DNA from: CAYONM01 sp964405325 | GTDB lineage: Bacteria; Planctomycetota; UBA11346 | DNA length: 50,679 bases | Assembly (NCBI GenBank): GCA_964405325.1 | Contig: CAYONM010000006.1 | Coordinates: forward strand, 1 to 50,679 | Direction of reading: 5' to 3' | Part shown: positions 8,226 to 15,790 of the stretch, one piece after another | Position numbering within the stretch: the stretch's first letter is position 1 | How the letters are laid out: each line of letters opens with the position of its first letter | Notes under the pieces: generated by a model | The model's input: the letters and a program-made list of their open reading frames with translations, nothing else | The model's database searches: none | What the model was told of the DNA's origin: nothing | Position numbers and translations under genes: made by a program

Positions 8226-9605
8226 TCAGTTCGACATCGGTAGCGTCACCGTGAAGACGGCGCCCGGCACGGCATTGGCCACCTGCACCTGACCGCCATA
8301 GGTGCTGACAATCCGCTTGACAATACTCAAGCCCAAACCGAGGCCAAAATTCAAGCCGGCCTTCTTGGTGGTGAAATTCGGCTGAAATATTTTCGGCAGC
8401 ACCTTTGGCGGGATGCCAGGACCGTTATCGGCGATGTGTACCTGAATCTGCTCCTCGGCGTCGACCAGCTCGATCCGGACGTGGGGTGCTGCGATATTCG
8501 CACCGCAGAGGGCATCACAGGCATTTTTGACCAGGTTGGTCCAGACCTGCACCAATTCACCTTTGTTGGCGTGCAATCTTACCGGATGATCCGGCAATAC
8601 CAATTCCACATCGATATCCTTGGTGACATTGCGCAATATCGCCAAGGCGGCACGGAGACTGTCGGCGAGATCGACGTCGATCTCCTGAATCGCCTCCTTA
8701 CCCAGCAATTTCATCGATTCCACCACATGCCCAGCCTGTTCGGCACTGGTCTCGACATCGTGAAAGGTCGCGCCAAGTTCCCAGCAGGCCGACAACTCCA
8801 GGTCACGCTGCAACAAATCTGGCCACAACTCCTGCTGCATGTCAGCCGGCAAACCCATCTGGGCAATGCGGCGTGCCGGTGCACTCTTCAAGCGTTGCGA
8901 CTGTTGCAGCTCGCGGCTTCGCTGCCGGACCTCACGACTGCTCAGACAGCGTCCCGCATCCAGGCCCTGCCGAAACAAGCGATAATCAGCCCTACCCAGT
9001 CGTTGCATCTGATGATCCAACGCACCGGCCAGCCACTGCGAACCCCGTGCAATCACCGCCAAGGCGTTGTTCAACTCGTGCGCCACCCCGGCAGCGAACT
9101 GCCCCAATTGACTGGCGCGTTCCAACTCGGCGTTGCGTGCCTGCACCTCGCGTTCGTGCTGCATCAGCTCGAAAATCACCCGCTGCCGGCGGTTGAGCAC
9201 GTGCACGAATAGCGGCATCAACTGTTTTTCCGGAGTTTCACTCTCGGCTCTCCGTAAATCCTCGAGGCGCACCCAACTGACGCGCGCGGGACCATCAGCC
9301 ACCACGGTAGCGAAGCTGTTATGTCGCTGCTCGAAGAAGCTCTTGATGCCGATCAGGTCGCCTTCTTCCGCCAGGATGATGGCCTCCGGTTCGTCATGTT
9401 CGCTGTTTGCAAACCCACGCAGACGACCGGACCAAACATAATAGAGTTTTTCGTTGGGCATGCCTTCCGTCAGCACGATCTCGCCATCCTCCAGGTCGCA
9501 GGTCCGCTCTGGATCACGGAAAAAACGATGGATCAGGCGATCGACCTCGCTCTGCAAATAACGACGCGTTCCGGACGGCATGCCCGGCTGGTCACTGGTG
9601 GACAC
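8226..9605 (-). CDS. Sensor histidine kinase with N-terminal cyclic-nucleotide-binding-like domain
   Basis: A 459-residue soluble histidine kinase. Residues about 20-135 match the cNMP-binding beta-roll (EIVLTEGMPNEKLYYVWSGR, AEEGDLIGIKSFF). A coiled segment leads to the phospho-acceptor motif FAAGVAHELNN with His176; the ATPase domain has NLVKNACDAL (N box), DNGPGIPPKVL (G1), FTTKKAGLNFGLGLGLSIVK (F and G2). No transmembrane helix is seen. The GTG start at 9605 overlaps the end of lpdA by 14 bases, so it is cotranscribed with the pyruvate dehydrogenase genes; an ATG at 9581 is an alternative start. No response regulator is adjacent. The arrangement suggests sensing of a cytoplasmic signal tied to carbon or energy status; the partner is unknown. 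Confidence 0.85.
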   Translation of the reverse strand: MSTSDQPGMPSGTRRYLQSEVDRLIHRFFRDPERTCDLEDGEIVLTEGMPNEKLYYVWSGRLRGFANSEHDEPEAIILAEEGDLIGIKSFFEQRHNSFATVVADGPARVSWVRLEDLRRAESETPEKQLMPLFVHVLNRRQRVIFELMQHEREVQARNAELERASQLGQFAAGVAHELNNALAVIARGSQWLAGALDHQMQRLGRADYRLFRQGLDAGRCLSSREVRQRSRELQQSQRLKSAPARRIAQMGLPADMQQELWPDLLQRDLELSACWELGATFHDVETSAEQAGHVVESMKLLGKEAIQEIDVDLADSLRAALAILRNVTKDIDVELVLPDHPVRLHANKGELVQVWTNLVKNACDALCGANIAAPHVRIELVDAEEQIQVHIADNGPGIPPKVLPKIFQPNFTTKKAGLNFGLGLGLSIVKRIVSTYGGQVQVANAVPGAVFTVTLPMSN

Positions 9606-10995
9606 AACGACCCAGGGCGTCAGCAGCGGCTTCCATCACCGCCTCGGACAAGGTGGGATGCGCGTGAATGGTACTGGCCAATTCCTCGGCGGTGGATTCC
9701 AGACGCATGGCCAGCGAGAGCTCCGACAACAGTTCGGTCGATTCCGGCCCAACAATGTGGGCACCGATCAACTGCATGTATTCCTGGTCGAATACCAGTT
9801 TGACGAAACCGTCGTAGTCGCCAATGGCTTTGGCTTTTCCGGAAGCCTGGAAATCGAATCGGCCAATCACCACCTGATGACCCAGCTCCTTGGCTGCCTT
9901 TTCGGACAAACCCACCGACGCGACCTGCGGATGGCAGTAAGTGCACGCCGGCACCTGGGAATAATCCGCGGCCTCGGCTTCACCGCAAATGTGCGAAACC
10001 GCTATCTCACCCTCGTAGCTGGCCTTGTGCGCCAGCAATTTGCCGCCGGCAACATCACCGATGGCATACACGCCCGGTGCGGTGGTTTGGCAATAGCGGT
10101 CGATGGTCACAAAGCCACGTTCATCGGTCTCGATCCCGGCATCCTCCAGGCCCAGACCTTCGGTATTGGCCTGCATGCCAACCGCCACCAGAACGCAATC
10201 AACCGTGATCACTTCGGCGTCGCCATCGGGATCGTCGGCACCGACCACGTGCACATCGACGCGACTCTTTTTGACCTCCAGATTGCGAGCCATCTTGCCC
10301 AGATGGATATGAACACCGCGTTTACGAAAGGCATCGCCCACTTTTTTGGCGACCTCGCTGTCCTCAAGCGGCAGGACATGCGGCGCTACTTCCACCACGT
10401 GCACTTCGGTACCGATGGTGTGATAGAAATAGGCGAATTCCATACCAATGGCACCAGCTCCGATGCAGAGCAGGCGCTTGGGCTGTTTTGCCAGGCTCAT
10501 CGCTTTGCGGTAATGGAAGACACGATCGCCATCGATAGGAAGAGTGGGAAAGGTACGAGGCTTATGGCCAGTGGCGATGATGATGGCCTGAGCGTGCATG
10601 AACTCCGTGCTGCCATCTGCCTTTGTTACTTCCAGATGCGTCGCCGAAACAAAGCGGGCGCTGCCACTCACGACATTGATGCCATTTTTTCGCATCAGGT
10701 AATCGATGCCCTTGGACATGCCATCGGCGACATCGCGCGAACGCTTGATGATCGCCTGAAAATCGACCTGCACTTTACCGACTTGGATGCCGTAGTCGGC
10801 GGCCTCATGAATCGACTCGACCACCTCGGCGCTTTTGATCAGAGCCTTGGTTGGAATACAACCCCAGTTGAGACAGACACCACCAAGCGCTTCTTTTTCA
10901 ATGAGGCCGACCCGCTTGCCATGCTGCGCCGCTTTGATGGCCGCCACATACCCACCGGGTCCCGCACCGATTACCACAACGTCAAAAGATGCCAT
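9592..10995 (-). CDS. lpdA: Dihydrolipoyl dehydrogenase (E3)
   Basis: A 467-residue FAD-dependent E3 that reoxidises dihydrolipoamide and reduces NAD+. The FAD Rossmann motif GAGPGGYVAA is at residues 10-19, the redox-active disulfide is Cys41-Cys46 in GGVCLNWGCIPTK, the NAD-binding GAGAIGMEFA is in the middle, the second FAD motif is GVYAIGDVAG, and the C-terminal HAHPTLSEAV supplies the catalytic His-Glu pair contributed across the dimer. There is no N-terminal lipoyl domain. The ATG follows GGAG by six bases. It lies 64 bases downstream of pdhC, as the fourth gene of the complex, and its 3' end overlaps the histidine kinase start. Confidence 0.95.
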   Translation of the reverse strand: MASFDVVVIGAGPGGYVAAIKAAQHGKRVGLIEKEALGGVCLNWGCIPTKALIKSAEVVESIHEAADYGIQVGKVQVDFQAIIKRSRDVADGMSKGIDYLMRKNGINVVSGSARFVSATHLEVTKADGSTEFMHAQAIIIATGHKPRTFPTLPIDGDRVFHYRKAMSLAKQPKRLLCIGAGAIGMEFAYFYHTIGTEVHVVEVAPHVLPLEDSEVAKKVGDAFRKRGVHIHLGKMARNLEVKKSRVDVHVVGADDPDGDAEVITVDCVLVAVGMQANTEGLGLEDAGIETDERGFVTIDRYCQTTAPGVYAIGDVAGGKLLAHKASYEGEIAVSHICGEAEAADYSQVPACTYCHPQVASVGLSEKAAKELGHQVVIGRFDFQASGKAKAIGDYDGFVKLVFDQEYMQLIGAHIVGPESTELLSELSLAMRLESTAEELASTIHAHPTLSEAVMEAAADALGRCVHQ

Positions 10996-11059
10996 TTCCT
11001 ACTCCAGATCTCTGTACGCACTATCACGAATCGATTGGCCGAAAGGTCGCCAAAAATAC

Positions 11060-12397
11060 CTATAACATGAGTGAAGCCGGGTTTTCCAACAGAACTCGCA
11101 GGTCTTGCAGGAATTTGGCAGCGTCGGCGCCGTCGACCACACGGTGGTCGGCGCTGATGGTGACACGCATGGTCTTGCCTGCGCGAAGTTCGCCATTCAC
11201 CACCACCGCTTCGTGCTTGATGCCGCCCACCGCCAGGATCGCGGCCTGGGGCGCATTGATGACAGCATCGAATTCCTCGATACCGAACATGCCCAGGTTG
11301 GACAGGCTGAAACTGCCGCCCTGGTATTCGTCCGGCTGTAGTCGTCCGGCGGTGGCGCGCTTGGCCAAGTCGCGCATGGTGGCGTTGATCTGCGACAGGG
11401 TCAGGCCCTCGGCACCACGTATGATCGGGGTGATCAGGCCGTCGGGAATGGCGACGGCCACAGAAATATCGGCGGTATTCCAACGACGGATGGTCTGGCC
11501 GTCGAAGGTGGCGTTGACCTGCGGATGCTGCACCAGCGTCAACGCGGTCGCCTTGAGGATCAGATCGTTGAAGCTGATCTTGACACCCTCATTGGCATTC
11601 AGGCCGGCACGCAGTTCGATCAGACGATCCATCAGGATACGTTCGGTCACGTAGAAGTGCGGAATCGATGTCTTGGACTCCAGCAGGCGCTTGCCGATCA
11701 CTTGGCGCATGGGCGACAGACCGATGTCTTCAAAATCGGGTTTGCCACCGCGCAGGAAGGGGTTGCCGGCTGGCGCTGGCGACCGGCGACCACCATTGGC
11801 GAGAGCACGCGCAACATCGGCTTTGACCACACGTCCATCGGGGCCAGTGCCGGCGAGATCGCTCAGATTGATGCCATTCGCCATTGCCATGCGAGCCGCC
11901 ACTGGCGAGATCCGCTTGTTGCCGGTACTGGGTGCAGCCGCTTGGGTGGTGGCTGGCGCTGGTTTCGGCGGCGTTGGCGTGGTTGGCTTGGTTGGCTTGG
12001 TCTTGAAGGGGACTTCGGGCTCCTTGCCGCCAACCTCTGAGGGGTCGGGTTTTTCTGGTGGCGGCGGTGTCTCGTCCTCGGCGGGCTTGGCAGAGCCGCC
12101 CTGCATTTCCGCATTACGGGCCTTGGCCTTGTCGACAGCATCGCCCAGGTCTTCGTCCGGCTCGCTACTCAACAACGCGGTAACCATATTGACTTTGGCG
12201 ACGCCACCCTGGGGAATGATGATCTCTGCCAGAATACCGTCGTCCATGGCCTCCCATTCCAACACCGCTTTATCGGTTTGGACTTCAGCGACGACATCGC
12301 CCGATGCGACCTTGTCGCCGGGTTTGATCAACCAGTTGGCGATGGTGCCCTCTTCCATGGTGGGGGAGAGTCCGGGCATGAGCAATTCGATGATCAT
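11060..12397 (-). CDS. pdhC: Dihydrolipoamide acetyltransferase, pyruvate dehydrogenase E2
   Basis: A 445-residue E2 core protein. Residues 1-80 form a single lipoyl domain with the lipoylated lysine Lys43 in QTDKAVLEWE. A Pro/Thr/Lys-rich linker (about 105-160) follows, then the E3/E1-binding domain (ISPVAARMAMANGINLSDL, about 165-200), and the acyltransferase domain with the ISADHRVVDG catalytic His motif near 415-422. It passes acetyl groups from E1 to CoA. AGGAAAG precedes the ATG by five bases, and the gene begins ten bases after pdhB. One lipoyl domain and heterotetrameric E1 genes are typical of this operon type. A branched-chain or acetoin dehydrogenase is possible but less likely given the E1-alpha sequence. 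Confidence 0.93.
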   Translation of the reverse strand: MIIELLMPGLSPTMEEGTIANWLIKPGDKVASGDVVAEVQTDKAVLEWEAMDDGILAEIIIPQGGVAKVNMVTALLSSEPDEDLGDAVDKAKARNAEMQGGSAKPAEDETPPPPEKPDPSEVGGKEPEVPFKTKPTKPTTPTPPKPAPATTQAAAPSTGNKRISPVAARMAMANGINLSDLAGTGPDGRVVKADVARALANGGRRSPAPAGNPFLRGGKPDFEDIGLSPMRQVIGKRLLESKTSIPHFYVTERILMDRLIELRAGLNANEGVKISFNDLILKATALTLVQHPQVNATFDGQTIRRWNTADISVAVAIPDGLITPIIRGAEGLTLSQINATMRDLAKRATAGRLQPDEYQGGSFSLSNLGMFGIEEFDAVINAPQAAILAVGGIKHEAVVVNGELRAGKTMRVTISADHRVVDGADAAKFLQDLRVLLENPASLML

Positions 12398-12407
12398 GAG
12401 TGCTTTC

Positions 12408-13424
12408 CTAGCGATAACAGGCGCGTTTGACGGCGGCCACGATGCGTTCGACGTTGGGTATGCTGGCAGATTCCAGGTTGGCGGCGTAGGGCAACGGACA
12501 TTCTTGCTGGGTCACACGACCGATGGGTGCGTCCAGATCGTCGAAGGCGCGTTCCTGCACCTGCATGGCAATTTCCGCCGCCACACCGCCAAATTGATGA
12601 CACTCCTCGACAATGACCAAGCGATTGGTCTTGGCCACCGAAGCGCAGATGGTGTCGATATCCAGCGGCTTGATGCTACGTGGGTCGACCAATTCGCACT
12701 CGATGCCCTGCTGACTCAATTCGTCGCAGGCAGCCAGTGCGCGATGGACGCAGCGGCTGATGGCGACGATGGTGCAGTCGCTACCACGACGTTTAACATC
12801 CGCCTTGCCAAAAGGAATAAGGTATTCCTCGGTCGGGATGCGCTGCTTGAAGCCGTAGAGCATCTCATTTTCGAGGAAGCAGACCGGATTATTATCGCGG
12901 ATCGCGGTCTTCATCAGGCCCTTGGCATCATACGGCATGGACGGCGAAACCACGATCAGGCCGGGAAAATGCGCATACAAGGCTTCCACCGAGTGGCTGT
13001 GTTGCGAACTGACCCGTGGCCCAGCACCGTTGGGGCCACGCATCACCAAGGGCACCGGAAACATGCCGCCAGTCATGTAGTACATCTTCGAGGCATTGGA
13101 AATGATCTGATCGAAGGCGACGAAGCTGAAATTCCAGCTCATGTATTCCACCACCGGCCGTAAACCGGCCATGGCGGCTCCCATGGCCAAACCGGTAAAT
13201 CCGCTTTCGGTGATTGGTGTATCGACAATGCGTTCTGGGCCAAAGTGATCCAACATACCCTTGGACACCTTGTAGGCGCCATTGTATTCGGCGACCTCCT
13301 CGCCGATCAGGAACACGTTCTCGTCGCGTTCCATTTCTTCGGTCAGGGCCTGCCGAATGGCAACGCGCATTTCGACTTCTTGGGTTTCCTGGTTCTGGTC
13401 CAGGGCGGTTTCGGCGTGCGACAT
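12408..13424 (-). CDS. pdhB: Pyruvate dehydrogenase E1 component, beta subunit
   Basis: A 338-residue E1-beta subunit. Recognisable segments are MRVAIRQALTEEMERDENVF, IGEEVAEYNGAYKV, IVDTPITESGFTGLAMGAAM, the PVVEYMSWNF region and the C-terminal transketolase-like domain with LVDPRSIKPLDIDTI and VIVEECHQFGG. It pairs with E1-alpha in a thiamine-diphosphate heterotetramer that decarboxylates pyruvate. ATG 13424 is preferred: AAAGAG lies seven bases upstream and it falls 13 bases after the pdhA stop, whereas a longer frame would overlap pdhA. It is the second gene of the operon. Confidence 0.93.
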   Translation of the reverse strand: MSHAETALDQNQETQEVEMRVAIRQALTEEMERDENVFLIGEEVAEYNGAYKVSKGMLDHFGPERIVDTPITESGFTGLAMGAAMAGLRPVVEYMSWNFSFVAFDQIISNASKMYYMTGGMFPVPLVMRGPNGAGPRVSSQHSHSVEALYAHFPGLIVVSPSMPYDAKGLMKTAIRDNNPVCFLENEMLYGFKQRIPTEEYLIPFGKADVKRRGSDCTIVAISRCVHRALAACDELSQQGIECELVDPRSIKPLDIDTICASVAKTNRLVIVEECHQFGGVAAEIAMQVQERAFDDLDAPIGRVTQQECPLPYAANLESASIPNVERIVAAVKRACYR

Positions 13425-13437
13425 GCGGCGCTCTTTC

Positions 13438-14448
13438 TCAATCGGCCAATACGTGGCGGAGCAGTTCATTCATGGACGGTTCTGGGCTGGCATCGGCATA
13501 GTCGATGGCATCAATGACCAGCGCTTTGATCTCCTCATCCATGGCGACGAGATCATCTTCACTGGTCCAGCCCACGTTCACCAGATCGGCAGCCAGCCGG
13601 GCCAGACCATCCTGGATTTCGCGAATACTCTTGATGGCATCACGGGTGCGGTAGGCCTGACCATCGGACACCGAATGCCCCATGAAGCGGACGCCCTTGG
13701 CCTCGATCAGCACTGGCCGGGATCGGGACCGGACTTCATCAGCAACCTGCTTGCCGAGTTTCCAGCAGGCGTAGAGGTCGGTGCCGTCCACCGTATAGCC
13801 AGAAATATTGTAGCCGGGCGCCTTCTGCTCGGCGATCTTATCCACCGAGATGGCGCGCTCGCACGAGGTGCCCATGCCCCATTCGTTGTTCTCGATCACG
13901 TAAACGGCCGGCAGATCCCACAGCGAGGCCATGTTCAGACTCTCATGCAGGGTGCCTTGGGCAGACGCGCCATCACCCATGAAGGTCAGACTGAGACCAC
14001 CGGTCTTTTTATATTTGCAGGCAAAGGCAGCCCCCGTCCCCACCGGGATCTGACCGCCCACAATGCCGTGTCCACCCAGGAAGTTCCGTTGCTTGGAAAA
14101 GAAGTGCATGGAGCCGCCCTTGCCACGAACATTGCCGGTCACTTTGCCAAACAACTCGGCCATCAGCTCGCGCGGTGCGAGGCCCAACAACAGTGCCTGG
14201 GCATGACAACGATAGGAGGTGGTGGTGAAGTCGGCTTCGCTCAGATGGGCCATCAAGCCGGTCGCCACCGGTTCGGTACCGATATAGGTATGCATAAAGC
14301 CAGCGATCTTCTGCTGACGATAAGCGGCGACCGCTTTTTCCTCGAAACGGCGAATCAGCAGCATACGTCGATACAACTCCAGGAGCTGCGCTTGTCCGAT
14401 CTCTTCGCGGATCTCAGCTCGGGTATCCTCGGTCACGGCATGTACCAT
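13438..14448 (-). CDS. pdhA: Pyruvate dehydrogenase E1 component, alpha subunit
   Basis: A 336-residue E1-alpha subunit. It shows the family opening LLELYRRMLLIRRFEEKA-like segment (residues about 21-38), the GGSMHFFSK and GGHGIVGGQIPVGTGAAFA region, the thiamine-diphosphate motif beginning GDGASAQGTLHESLNMA and ending IENN, and the phosphorylation-loop-like MGHSVSDGQAYRTRDAI. The latter resembles pyruvate dehydrogenases more than acetoin dehydrogenases. GAGGAG precedes the ATG. It is the first gene of pdhA-pdhB-pdhC-lpdA-kinase, and its upstream region holds a hairpin that may matter for control. Confidence 0.94.
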   Translation of the reverse strand: MVHAVTEDTRAEIREEIGQAQLLELYRRMLLIRRFEEKAVAAYRQQKIAGFMHTYIGTEPVATGLMAHLSEADFTTTSYRCHAQALLLGLAPRELMAELFGKVTGNVRGKGGSMHFFSKQRNFLGGHGIVGGQIPVGTGAAFACKYKKTGGLSLTFMGDGASAQGTLHESLNMASLWDLPAVYVIENNEWGMGTSCERAISVDKIAEQKAPGYNISGYTVDGTDLYACWKLGKQVADEVRSRSRPVLIEAKGVRFMGHSVSDGQAYRTRDAIKSIREIQDGLARLAADLVNVGWTSEDDLVAMDEEIKALVIDAIDYADASPEPSMNELLRHVLAD

Positions 14449-14472
14449 CGCCTCTCCTCAATTACTCGGCTC

Positions 14473-14519
14473 AAGCTGAGGCTGTATTTCCTGCGGAAAA
14501 AAATGCGCAGTCTCAGCTT
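14473..14519. promoter_or_regulatory. Leader hairpin upstream of pdhA
   Basis: AAGCTGAGGCTG (14473-14484) pairs with CAGTCTCAGCTT (14508-14519) with one mismatch, and the interior ATTT/AAAT extends the stem. It ends 25 bases upstream of the pdhA ATG, so it would be in the 5' leader or the promoter. It may be a regulator site or an RNA structure; no known riboswitch is recognised. Confidence 0.4.
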
Positions 14520-14543
14520 CGGGATCGTAGGAGCGAAGCCCCT

Positions 14544-14607
14544 AGAACCGAGCGCCGACCGGCCTGATCAACCCGCACGGTTCCCGGGTGGCGCCCCCGG
14601 TTTTTGT
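14544..14607 (-). repeat. CGGGCGCC hairpin repeat, diverged copy C
   Basis: On the minus strand this reads as an imperfect hairpin starting with AAAAACCGGGGGCGCC, with GGTCGGCGCTCGGTTCT closing it. It aligns with the repeats at 49254-49316 and 50535-50594, sharing the outer ACCGGGCGCC arm, a GGAACC segment, and GGTCGGC before the closing arm. Confidence 0.45.
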
Positions 14608-14762
14608 TCAGCGTAAGCCCATGCGAGCACCGGCAATGCGGGAAGCCTATGGCTCGAACACACGCATGCGCAGAGTCTACGTCGACCTTGGTACGTGTGC
14701 TCCTATGCCAAAGCTCATGCGGCGTATCGGGAGTGGCTATACCCGTGGCGCGGTCAACGACA

Positions 14763-15743
14763 TCAGACCGGCAGGGCCAACCATGCCTTCAGCTCCTGCC
14801 ACGATCGAGCCCGTAACAGATGACGACGCTGCGCATCGTCCTGGCTGAACACGTCGCCCGCCCGCCAGTACTTGATCAGCTGCTTCAGTCGACCAAGTGC
14901 GGCGCTCGGCTTCATGCGGTCGCGAAGCGCAGCCGCATAGCGGCCGATGAAGGCCTTGGCCTCGGCCGGGCTGGCCGGATTGCCACCATTGATCTGACGG
15001 AAGATCCAGGGATCGGCCAGCGCCGCCTGCCCGACCATGATGCCGTGCACACCGGGAAAGCTTGCCATGGCTCGAGCCTGCTTGACGGAGTCGATGCCAC
15101 CGTTGCCGACCAGGACCACCCCCGGCCAACGCCCCGCCATGTGCGCAGCAGCCCGCTGCAACCACTCCCAACAAGCCGCTTGCTGGTAATTCTGGACCCG
15201 CAAGCGAGCGTGCAGGGCCACCAGCGTGGCCCCGGCACCACAGACGGCATCCAGGCATTCTTCGAGATGATCGGCTGAATCGATACCGACGCGCAGCTTG
15301 GCGGTAACCGGCAGCTCGGTCGCAGCAACCGTAGCGGCAACCAATTGCGCCATACGCTCCGGATGCGCCAGCAAGGCCGAACCAGCACAATGGCTGACCA
15401 CCCGCTTGGCCGGACAGCCGAAGTTCAAATCCAGAAAGTCGGCGCCGATACTGGCGGCGTGTTGCACCGTCGACGCCAGATGCCGCGTATCGGCCAGCAT
15501 GATCTGCAGACCATTGGCAACACCGACCAGGGGCGATCCCATCACCTTGACCAGATTCCGTCGCGGCAAGGCTGTCACAGAGATGCGCGCGAACTCGGAG
15601 CAGACCACGCCAACGCCACCTTCAGCCACCACCAAGCGTCGAAACAGGGCATCAGTGACGCCATCCATGGGAGCCAGGAAGACGGGTCGGGGAATCACCA
15701 GCTGGCGGCCATGCGGGCTGCACAAGGAGATGGGTTCGAGCAT
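14763..15743 (-). CDS. tRNA-dihydrouridine synthase
   Basis: A 326-residue FMN-dependent Dus enzyme that reduces uridines in the tRNA D-loop. The TIM-barrel flavin-site segment LAPMDGVTDALFRRL is at residues 23-37; the catalytic cysteine is Cys110 in LDLNFGCPAKRVV, followed by AGSALLAHPE; TAKLRVGID carries the conserved Lys; VALHARLR supplies the FMN-contacting His; VLVGNGGI and GIMVGQAAL are the later phosphate-binding strands. The small C-terminal helical domain is present. ATG 15743 gives the usual N-terminus and length; the frame stays open 40 codons upstream but without conservation. It lies 47 bases downstream of the sugar transferase gene on the same strand. The DusA/B/C subtype is not decided. 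Confidence 0.9.
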   Translation of the reverse strand: MLEPISLCSPHGRQLVIPRPVFLAPMDGVTDALFRRLVVAEGGVGVVCSEFARISVTALPRRNLVKVMGSPLVGVANGLQIMLADTRHLASTVQHAASIGADFLDLNFGCPAKRVVSHCAGSALLAHPERMAQLVAATVAATELPVTAKLRVGIDSADHLEECLDAVCGAGATLVALHARLRVQNYQQAACWEWLQRAAAHMAGRWPGVVLVGNGGIDSVKQARAMASFPGVHGIMVGQAALADPWIFRQINGGNPASPAEAKAFIGRYAAALRDRMKPSAALGRLKQLIKYWRAGDVFSQDDAQRRHLLRARSWQELKAWLALPV

Positions 15744-15790
15744 GGCGCGGAAGGTAGGGCGTGCCACAGGGAGTGCCAGACGCCCCACCC

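Larger units (their letters stand above)
14449..14762. other. Upstream region of the pdh operon, no gene seen
   Basis: About 310 bases between pdhA and the convergently arranged end of the dihydrouridine synthase gene. It holds two palindromic structures described separately (14473-14519 and 14544-14607). I see no credible coding region or tRNA, and no clear sigma-70 promoter for pdhA. The stretch 14608-14762 holds nothing I can name. Confidence 0.5.

Noticed and set aside
9580..11070. A 496-codon open frame on the plus strand opposite lpdA.
   Set aside because: It mirrors a clear dihydrolipoyl dehydrogenase gene; its protein is His/Asp-rich without any domain, as expected of an antisense shadow.
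13282..14616. A 444-codon plus-strand open frame opposite pdhA and pdhB.
   Set aside because: Antisense to two well-conserved genes, with no motif.
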